Assembly (NCBI GenBank): GCA_016841005.1
Contig: JAEORG010000188.1
Coordinates: 1-7,386 of the forward strand
Reading direction: 5' to 3'
Source of the DNA: Candidatus Thorarchaeota archaeon
GTDB lineage: Archaea > Asgardarchaeota > Thorarchaeia > Thorarchaeales > Thorarchaeaceae
DNA: 7,386 bases
Shown here: one piece after another, positions 1-5,100 of the stretch
How the letters are laid out: each line of letters starts with the position of its first letter
Numbering within the stretch: position 1 is the stretch's first letter
Notes under the pieces: generated by a model
Seen by the model: only the letters and a program-made list of their open reading frames with translations
Told to the model about the DNA's origin: nothing
Databases searched by the model: none
Translations under genes and position numbers: made by a program

Positions 1-82
1 CCTCGGAGTCAAGCCTTTGGCCTGTGGTCTTGAGTCCACCGCGGGTAGTATTAGCTCTTCGAATCAAGATTCTAGCGTATGA
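1..82 (+). CDS. Possible C-terminal tail of an IS605-type TnpB, cut by the window edge
   Basis: Reading frame 2 is open from the window edge to a TGA at 80-82 and gives a 26-residue tail beginning LGVKPLACGLESTAG and ending NQDSSV. Tails of the form VKP...S...NQ(E/D) are, from memory, common at the C-termini of IS891/IS1341-type TnpB proteins, where the coding end doubles as omega-RNA scaffold. No catalytic part is visible, so the call rests on this resemblance and on the open frame alone. Just before the stop, 62-73 holds a short inverted repeat, GAATC-AA-GATTC. The remaining sequence, 83-128, contains nothing else that I recognise. If correct, the defence genes to the right would have a TnpB element on both flanks. 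It could equally be a chance open frame. Confidence 0.3.
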   Translation, partial: LGVKPLACGLESTAGSISSSNQDSSV

Positions 83-128
83 TTTTGATTTCAAGTCTTT
101 GCTATTACGTAACCTAATGAACGAATCA

Positions 129-749
129 TTACGAATACCAAGTAAGGAAATTTCTAGCTCGTTCAAAGGCTGGATGTGATAATGGGAAATATCCAGCTAA
201 TGCAGCAAAACCTATTGTCAAATCTGGTTTTTCTCTAGATGCAAGAAACGCATGCAGCTTTGTCTTAGCAATATTTCTAGATTGTAGTACTTTTTTCCCT
301 ATCATGCAATTACAAAACTCCTCCACACATACCATTGCTGGTTCATCTTGAACTGAGTTAAGACATACATCTTCTAGCATTCCAGAGTGATAGTCATCAG
401 GCAATACAAGAAAAGAAACTTGGGGCTTTTCTCCAACAGGTTGCAGTGAAGCTGTTGGTGCGGTTAACTTACATGACCTTAATGCATCTCTTATACTTTG
501 AATTGTGGATTGAGGATTGTTGTCAGCATCTCTAACCAAACCAAATTTCGTGACTCGAGAAAAATTCGGAGATTTTGCTATAAGACTGATTTTAGATCGA
601 TAGTTAGACACACCATCTATATCTATGATTTGGAAATCTGGCACGTCAAATTCATATCCTAATGCTTCAAAGAGTTTTACTTCGGCTTTTCCTTCTACAA
701 CTATCAACTTTGACTTGACGATGTTTGATTCACCAGTAATAATCATCAT
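129..749 (-). CDS. TOPRIM-fold DUF3226-like protein, putative nuclease partner of the upstream ATPase
   Basis: This 206-residue protein resembles the DUF3226 group of TOPRIM proteins. The first conserved block is VVEGKAEVK, with the TOPRIM glutamate at about residue 19. The metal-binding pair follows in LVRDADNN (D74, D76), then the DUF3226-like stretch LPDDYHSGMLED (about 117-127), KTKLHAFLA near 162-170 and an IGFAALAGYF block near 179-188. There is no signal peptide or membrane segment. The start overlaps the stop of the upstream ATPase gene as ATGA, and GGAG lies five bases upstream (755-758), so the two are translationally coupled. In OLD, Gabija and PARIS systems a TOPRIM protein is the nuclease or toxic effector controlled by an ABC-like ATPase. 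PARIS uses a DUF4435 effector; this one looks like DUF3226 instead. Antiviral function is inferred from the pairing and the neighbouring restriction genes. Confidence 0.8.
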   Translation of the reverse strand: MMIITGESNIVKSKLIVVEGKAEVKLFEALGYEFDVPDFQIIDIDGVSNYRSKISLIAKSPNFSRVTKFGLVRDADNNPQSTIQSIRDALRSCKLTAPTASLQPVGEKPQVSFLVLPDDYHSGMLEDVCLNSVQDEPAMVCVEEFCNCMIGKKVLQSRNIAKTKLHAFLASREKPDLTIGFAALAGYFPLSHPAFERARNFLTWYS

Positions 750-1858
750 CGTATCTCCAGATTTGTTTGAATGGCAACATCAATCTCCTCTTTGTCGTAT
801 GAAATTGATTCAATACCATCATCTGTCCGTTCGAATCTGTATAGTCGGAAATTGTAATCATTAGTTTCGGAGAATGCTTTGTGAGCAGCAATAATGCATT
901 CTCGGCTGTGGGTCGTTGCAAATATCTGAGTATCAAAGAACTCGGATGCTTTTGATATAGCCTTCCAGACTTTTGTAAGAAGGGAGTGATGAATACCTAT
1001 ATCTATCTCATCGATTAGCACAACTCCGCCAGGGGAGGTACCTATCCCAAGAATAATGTTGGTAAGTCTCATCATCCCTTCTCCCATTAGAGATATTGGA
1101 ATCAACTGCGATTTACTCTTGGCCCCATGAAGAATTGCCTGTCCTGCAATATACACCATCTCTAATCTCTCAAGATTTGGTTCAATAATCTTCAGAGAAT
1201 CGAGTAAAAAGTGGTCCTTTCCACTTAGCTGAAGCTTTCCGTATTTTTCAGCTTGATCAGGTGTAGGCAATGTAGCTCGAGATGTTTGGTAGTACCCCGG
1301 GAATGGTGGAGCAGGAGGAAAAGGAATCATTCTCAAACTATCAGGATACAAAGCAAAATAGTATGTATCTTTCATACCATTTTGTACTGATTCTAACTCT
1401 AATACTTGGGCCAATCCTGGTGGCATGTTCTGAGTATCTGCATCGCCATTGCCTCTCATGATTTTCGAATCATCCACCAGAGAAGCTTGAATGTAGTTTG
1501 CGATTCTGGAAAGTCCTTTTGCGTCGCGAATGACTCGTATTTTCATCTGACGTGATTTTGTTTTTGTATCAACTCCCGATAGTATAATTCGCTTGGATGA
1601 ATCAAAATCAGTGAAAAGGTAGTCCCAAGGCGTTTGTGCCCAATCCCCCTTCTCAACTCTAATCGTTTGGAAACCTCTAAATTCATCAATTTTTTTGGTT
1701 AGTGTTACATTATAACCTCCGCAGTGAATGAACAGTGCCTCCAGAAAAGCAGTTTTTCCAACATTATTCATTCCAGTAATTAGATTGACCTTCTTCATTC
1801 CCTTTACTTCTATTGTATCAAAACCTCGAAAATTCTGAATTTTGAATGATTTATACAA
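746..1858 (-). CDS. AAA_15/OLD-like ATPase, ABC-type
   Basis: The N-terminus LYKSFKIQNFRGF is typical of AAA_15/AAA_21 (SMC/RecF-like) ATPases. Counting from the start chosen here, Walker A is GMNNVGKT at about 29-36, a degenerate ABC signature SLMGEGMMR lies near 256-264, Walker B is VVLIDEIDIGIHHS near 279-292 and the switch histidine is in TTHSRE near 315-320. The 370-residue length fits a single ATPase head with a short insertion rather than a long coiled coil. The TTG at 1856-1858 is preferred because GGGGTG (1864-1869) stands five bases ahead and the family N-terminus then begins correctly; a TTG at 1876 has no good ribosome binding site. The stop overlaps the TOPRIM start by four bases. 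The pair resembles PARIS AriA/AriB and OLD-type immunity, where the ATPase is the sensor or clamp. That role is inferred. Confidence 0.85.
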   Translation of the reverse strand: MYKSFKIQNFRGFDTIEVKGMKKVNLITGMNNVGKTAFLEALFIHCGGYNVTLTKKIDEFRGFQTIRVEKGDWAQTPWDYLFTDFDSSKRIILSGVDTKTKSRQMKIRVIRDAKGLSRIANYIQASLVDDSKIMRGNGDADTQNMPPGLAQVLELESVQNGMKDTYYFALYPDSLRMIPFPPAPPFPGYYQTSRATLPTPDQAEKYGKLQLSGKDHFLLDSLKIIEPNLERLEMVYIAGQAILHGAKSKSQLIPISLMGEGMMRLTNIILGIGTSPGGVVLIDEIDIGIHHSLLTKVWKAISKASEFFDTQIFATTHSRECIIAAHKAFSETNDYNFRLYRFERTDDGIESISYDKEEIDVAIQTNLEIR

Positions 1859-1863
1859 TCGAA

Positions 1864-1869
1864 CACCCC
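1864..1869 (-). promoter_or_regulatory. Ribosome binding site GGGGTG deciding the ATPase TTG start
   Basis: On the minus strand GGGGTG is followed by five bases and then TTG at 1858. It can pair with the archaeal 16S tail through GGTG plus a G-U wobble. This favours the start at 1858 over the TTG at 1876. Confidence 0.5.
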
Positions 1870-1959
1870 GAATCAATTATTTCATGTTCCAACTTCAATA
1901 TTAAGTATTTCAAGTCGATAGATCTCTGAGAGAATGAGTTGATTGCTTCAATGTGCTTG

Positions 1960-3009
1960 CTAGTTGTGGGTTTTGGTATCAAGTTCTTTTCGTAAATCCG
2001 CTGGATTTGAGCAGTTTAAATAATTAGATGATTTGACCTCTTCATCAACGAACACGGAAATATCGCGAAATGTTTTCGTGTTTATGTATGCTGCAGGACG
2101 ATTCTCCCGAGGTCTATTTTTAATGATTTGAATATTATCTATCAGAGAATCTATTGAAGTCCACCATATACCAACGCAGTCGAATTTCGATGTTGGAGGG
2201 TATGGCAAATCTACAACTTGACAATGAAAAACATATGCAGGAATGAAGGGTCTTCTAGTATCCATTGCATCAAGAATATCCTGAATGTCACTAACATCAA
2301 GCTGAAATGACGACATTCCGCTACCAATCGAACCCCCTGAAAGATGATTTCTTCCCGTTTTTATTTCAGCACCGAAAATGATACTGTTTGTATTATTCCT
2401 CCAAAGAAAATCCATTTTTGCTTCTTCAGAACCACGTCCAGTAGGTTTGAGCTTTGGATAGTCGAACTCCTCTATAATTGGTAGAGTTGAATCTTTGTTC
2501 TTACATTCATCCCACCACTTACTTACACCAATGCTTGCGGCAACGGAGCGTGAAATTGATCTAACAACTCTGTCACACACATCACAAAGATACCATTGGT
2601 ATAATTTGAGATTCTTCTTTCTATTGCAATGGGAGCAATAGTACGGTCCATCAACAACTTCTAACACAAATATTGGCACCCGGTCGCTAAATGCACTTAC
2701 CTGAAATTCTTTTGCGCAATCGCTACAGAGAAAGTAGCTCCTTATTCTTGTGTCACTTCTCTCTTCACTATGTCTTGAGCAAAGAAGCTTTCCATATTGA
2801 TCCTTTGCTAGCTCAAATCCAGATAATGCTAAGGCATTTTTGATTTCTTCAACAGTTTTAGATCCAATACCAGCAATTGAAAGCAGTTCCCTTTCGCAAA
2901 GGGAAACTAATTCATCGATTTTTGTTATTGATGCATTGGTGAGCTTTCTAATCACGCTTCTGGAAATCGCAAGAGTAGCAATACCTGCCCCTTTTAAATT
3001 TTGAATCAA
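1960..3009 (-). CDS. Putative restriction endonuclease: alpha-CTD-like HhH, two zinc clusters, PD-(D/E)xK core
   Basis: The protein has 349 residues. Residues 8-68 (ISRSVIRKLTNASITKIDEL, then ELLSIAGIGSKTVEEIKNAL) match the helix-hairpin-helix pattern of the RNA polymerase alpha C-terminal domain, a DNA-contacting fold. Two zinc-binding clusters follow: C77-H80/C95-C98 and C125-C128/C142-C145. The likely nuclease core is AKMDFLW followed by FGAEIKTG, giving D200, E215 and K217. The start is TTG at 3009: an in-frame stop lies 16 bases upstream (3025-3027) and GGGG lies seven bases ahead (3017-3020). The gene follows the methyltransferase in the same direction after 83 bases, so I infer that it is the matching restriction enzyme. 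I see no similarity to the BsuBI/PstI nuclease family, although the methyltransferase resembles that group. The domain arrangement is one I cannot assign to a named family. Confidence 0.65.
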   Translation of the reverse strand: MIQNLKGAGIATLAISRSVIRKLTNASITKIDELVSLCERELLSIAGIGSKTVEEIKNALALSGFELAKDQYGKLLCSRHSEERSDTRIRSYFLCSDCAKEFQVSAFSDRVPIFVLEVVDGPYYCSHCNRKKNLKLYQWYLCDVCDRVVRSISRSVAASIGVSKWWDECKNKDSTLPIIEEFDYPKLKPTGRGSEEAKMDFLWRNNTNSIIFGAEIKTGRNHLSGGSIGSGMSSFQLDVSDIQDILDAMDTRRPFIPAYVFHCQVVDLPYPPTSKFDCVGIWWTSIDSLIDNIQIIKNRPRENRPAAYINTKTFRDISVFVDEEVKSSNYLNCSNPADLRKELDTKTHN

Positions 3010-3016
3010 TTTGAAA

Positions 3017-3020
3017 CCCC
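3017..3020 (-). promoter_or_regulatory. Short GGGG ribosome binding site before a TTG start
   Basis: GGGG on the minus strand lies seven bases before the TTG at 3009. An out-of-frame ATG (3020-3022) overlaps this G run. The arrangement repeats that of the ATPase gene (GGGGT then TTG), and weak initiation may limit expression of the endonuclease relative to the ATG-started methyltransferase. Confidence 0.35.
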
Positions 3021-3092
3021 ATGTTCATCCAAAGCCTCTTAGATTTGAAGACATGTAATACTACAAAAAGATTTGTTTGAACTTCTTTTCAA

Positions 3093-4643
3093 TTAATAAA
3101 GATCTTTTACGATATCGAGTAGATTCAATTCTTTGAGTACTATGTACTCCAATCTATCGTCATCAATTGTTTTTTCCTTCTCAATCTTTTCACCAATCTT
3201 TGTGATTTGACTATGAGATGGAAGTGGAAGGAATTTCATATCTGACGCATTGACCTGTGTATTTCCACTTCTGATTCGAATATACATGTCAAGCAACTTA
3301 GTACCTAGAATTGCTGATAGCCCATAACACTCACTCGCCAACATTACTGAGTCTGGGCGATGAATATAATTTACATGATTCTCAATTCCAATCCTTTTGT
3401 AATTGAATTCTATTGGAATAAATGGGGCAACAGTAAATCTGCGCATTTGTTCCTTTGCACTAAAACGATGAAGCAACACATATGGTGAAACTGGCAAGAG
3501 GAGTCTTGTGCTCTGATTTGTATGTTCGATGTATTGTGGTTTGTTAATCAATCGTGGCCAGTCAATTTTCTGCTGTTTCACATTGTGCATCCAAAAAAGA
3601 GGAACAGTAACATCTTCAATGAACTCATTCCTCAAGAATTTTGTAGCTCGAAATGGAACAACCGGACCCGTAGAAACTCGAAATCCTAGTGTGGTAATTG
3701 TTTCAGGCCATCGTTCAACTTCCTCCATGACTCGTAATTCTTGTTTGGAAGTTGGTATGAAAAGTACCTTGCCATCAGATGTACGGAGTATTTGGTCAGT
3801 TTGAACACTAAGAGGTTTCAAATCAACCAAATCATCCACTCCCATACATGAAGTGATTGTTGTTTGTTTCAGTGAATTGGATAATGTAGATTGCATAATC
3901 AGAGTTTCTTGAAGGACGTCTGATGCTTTGAAGGTCCGCGTTCTTGAAGAAAAAAGGTGCAATCGGGTTGGGTGCACTCTATCAAAGAACTGACTTCGAA
4001 AAGCTTTGAAGTATAATCCTGAAGTGAAACTTCTTGGAGAAATGGAAACTAGTACTCCTGCTTCTCTCAATAGCAAAGCTCCTAGCATTAAAAACAAGAA
4101 ATAGATGTTTGGTTGACCGTGTACAATACCTGATGCTGCTTTTGCTCTCGGATCCGATTTATTGAGCTTGAAATATGGTGGATTCATAATCACCCAGTCA
4201 AAACCTGTATCCTCATCTTCACAGAGTTTCCTTACTGATTCGAAGGTGTGTTGATTTTCGATTACAAAATCATCTGGCTTTATTAGAACGGATAAACTAA
4301 CTCCTTTTTCCTCACACCAATTTTGTAGATATTCCATAGAGCGTTCAAGATATTTCGTAAGATTCGGGTCAAGTTCATAGAGTTCAATTTTGAGATTCTT
4401 TGTGGCACCATCTCGAACCACTTTTTCCGCTACAGCCGCAGCTAGAATTCCTGTGCCTGCACCTGGGTCTAATAATGTAACAGATTCTGACGCCTTTGGA
4501 AACAAAGATGCCATGAATTCAGCAACAGTTTGAGGCGTCATGAATTGGCCTTTATCACTTCTATCCTTTCGTTTTGATTGGTCTTCGAACTCAGACCAGA
4601 GGCAATGGGCATATGCAGTTGGAGACATGTTGTCTATTTGCAT
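3093..4643 (-). CDS. N6-adenine DNA methyltransferase, gamma class, BsuBI/PstI-like
   Basis: The protein has 516 residues and transfers a methyl group from S-adenosylmethionine to adenine in DNA. Motifs are in the gamma-class order: motif X KGQFMTP (31-37), motif I LLDPGAGTG (57-65), the motif II acidic region ELYELDP (87-93) and the catalytic motif IV NPPY (154-157) in the context DWVIMNPPYFKL. The C-terminal half is the target-recognition region and ends with NTQVNASDMKFLPLP (461-475), a stretch characteristic of M.BsuBI/M.PstI-like enzymes. The ATG at 4643 is supported by a strong GGAGGAG six bases upstream; the in-frame Met at residue 6 lacks this. The gene is followed by a putative endonuclease, so I infer a type II restriction-modification role. 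By family resemblance the target might be CTGCAG-like, but specificity cannot be read from sequence. An orphan or BREX/DISARM-like methylase is less likely, since no companion genes for those systems are present. Confidence 0.9.
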   Translation of the reverse strand: MQIDNMSPTAYAHCLWSEFEDQSKRKDRSDKGQFMTPQTVAEFMASLFPKASESVTLLDPGAGTGILAAAVAEKVVRDGATKNLKIELYELDPNLTKYLERSMEYLQNWCEEKGVSLSVLIKPDDFVIENQHTFESVRKLCEDEDTGFDWVIMNPPYFKLNKSDPRAKAASGIVHGQPNIYFLFLMLGALLLREAGVLVSISPRSFTSGLYFKAFRSQFFDRVHPTRLHLFSSRTRTFKASDVLQETLIMQSTLSNSLKQTTITSCMGVDDLVDLKPLSVQTDQILRTSDGKVLFIPTSKQELRVMEEVERWPETITTLGFRVSTGPVVPFRATKFLRNEFIEDVTVPLFWMHNVKQQKIDWPRLINKPQYIEHTNQSTRLLLPVSPYVLLHRFSAKEQMRRFTVAPFIPIEFNYKRIGIENHVNYIHRPDSVMLASECYGLSAILGTKLLDMYIRIRSGNTQVNASDMKFLPLPSHSQITKIGEKIEKEKTIDDDRLEYIVLKELNLLDIVKDLY

Positions 4644-4786
4644 ATATTACTCCTCCATCTCTTTTCATAGATAAAATGATTTTGACAACCTATTGATGTA
4701 GCGACAGAAACCTCTTCAGCAATTCCTAAGAAAACAACACAAAAGGCTTTCCAGCTAGCTAATGAAGTTTCTTTAATCTCGTTCAT
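4634..4786 (-). CDS. Possible small protein (50 aa) overlapping the methyltransferase start
   Basis: An ATG at 4786 opens a 50-codon frame (MNEIKETSLASWKAFCVVFL...) ending in TAG at 4634-4636, which overlaps the first ten bases of the methyltransferase in another frame. GGAGA lies about 7-11 bases before the ATG. The middle (about residues 12-32) is hydrophobic with two acidic residues, and the C-terminus is basic (YEKRWRSNICK). It is too short for a typical restriction-modification controller (C) protein, and I see no helix-turn-helix. I do not recognise the product. Overlap with the next gene and a plausible ribosome binding site favour a real, translationally coupled leader ORF. A chance frame is still possible. 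Confidence 0.3.
   Translation of the reverse strand: MNEIKETSLASWKAFCVVFLGIAEEVSVATSIGCQNHFIYEKRWRSNICK
4650..4656 (-). promoter_or_regulatory. Strong Shine-Dalgarno GGAGGAG for the methyltransferase
   Basis: On the minus strand GGAGGAG is followed by six bases and ATG at 4643. It is the best ribosome binding site in the window and fits the need for early methylase production in a restriction-modification pair. It lies inside the small ORF at 4634-4786. Confidence 0.75.
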
Positions 4787-4866
4787 TCAATAATCTCCGT
4801 CATTCTGTGGATTTTCCTCTTCATTTTCGTTGACCGCTTGGCTCTGACCTATCTCAGTCAAAGTGA
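4787..4866 (-). pseudogene. Possible tail of a gene cut by the TnpB element
   Basis: Just outside the proposed element end, the minus strand reads as a Glu/Asn-rich tail, LTEIGQSQAVNENEEENP followed by QNDGDY and TGA at 4787-4789, and the next ATG follows the stop directly (TGAATG). Tight stop-to-start spacing is typical of operons. The frame continues upstream into the element, where it opens with an ATG overlapping the tnpB stop, but that part is probably omega-RNA or right-end sequence and not protein. Whether this is a real gene remnant cannot be decided here. Confidence 0.2.
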
Positions 4867-4881
4867 GTGAACTCTGACTGA
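4854..4881 (-). repeat. Inverted repeat around the proposed right end
   Basis: TCAGTCA (4854-4860) and TGACTGA (4875-4881) are perfect complements separated by 14 bases, with two more pairs after one mismatch. The TTCAC motif lies in the loop. It could be a subterminal hairpin recognised by a Y1 transposase, or a coincidence, since half of it would fall outside the proposed boundary. Confidence 0.35.
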
Positions 4882-5100
4882 AACTTCTGTGTTCCACCGT
4901 TTTCCTGCTGGTGTCGCCACCATCTGTACCTACATTGAGGAAAAGACTGTCAGGAATTCTGTCAGTTCTCATTGGGATGGAATCCCTCCTACAGACCTGG
5001 TTTCTTTCTCCTGCCTTACTGCTGAAGCATCACCTTCAGCGACAGAGAGCGCTTCCACAGTTTTTCCCACGGCTTGATCGTCATCACCCATCCTAGCATT
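4868..5100 (-). ncRNA. Putative omega-RNA (reRNA) region at the 3' end of tnpB
   Basis: In IS605 elements the guide RNA scaffold overlaps the end of tnpB and runs to the right end, with the guide taken from flanking DNA. Here the tnpB tail is long and low in obvious protein motifs, and a perfect hairpin (GGGAT-TCC-ATCCC on the minus strand, 4974-4986) sits at the stop codon. Beyond the stop, in the same frame, lie two further stops and then PAGKRWNTEVSVRVHSL, ending across TTCAC. If the scaffold ends there, the native guide would start with TCACTTTGACTGAGAT (4866-4851). Limits are inferred; the 5' limit is arbitrary. Confidence 0.35.

Noticed and set aside
1..80. A tRNA-Leu/Ser-like look in 1-80: GTGG-TCTTGAGT-CCAC like an anticodon arm, and TTCGAATC like a T-loop
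   Set aside because: The anticodon arm would have only four pairs and an eight-base loop, and the bases before TTCGAAT do not pair with those after it. No acceptor stem can be formed.
625..864. Plus-strand ORF of 79 codons
   Set aside because: Antisense to the TOPRIM and ATPase genes, which have clear family motifs.
88..1916. Ten-base repeat atttcaagtc after the TOPRIM gene (88-97) and after the endonuclease gene (1907-1916)
   Set aside because: Short and AT-rich, with no hairpin or T-run to support a shared terminator; could easily be chance.
2994..3028. ATG-started alternative frame MNMGFQ... at the front of the endonuclease gene
   Set aside because: It stops after about 26 codons, while the TTG frame carries the helix-hairpin-helix domain and zinc clusters.
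3529..3804. Plus-strand ORF of 91 codons
   Set aside because: Antisense to the methyltransferase coding region; no motif or start signal of its own.
4787..4972. A 61-codon minus-strand ORF whose ATG overlaps the tnpB stop
   Set aside because: Its first half lies in the probable omega-RNA and right end, has no ribosome binding site of note and no recognisable motifs. Only its last part, 4787-4866, is kept as a possible gene remnant.
4889..5096. Two overlapping plus-strand ORFs of about 61 codons
   Set aside because: Opposite strand of the tnpB tail and omega-RNA region; low-complexity Ser/Pro/Phe composition typical of shadow frames.
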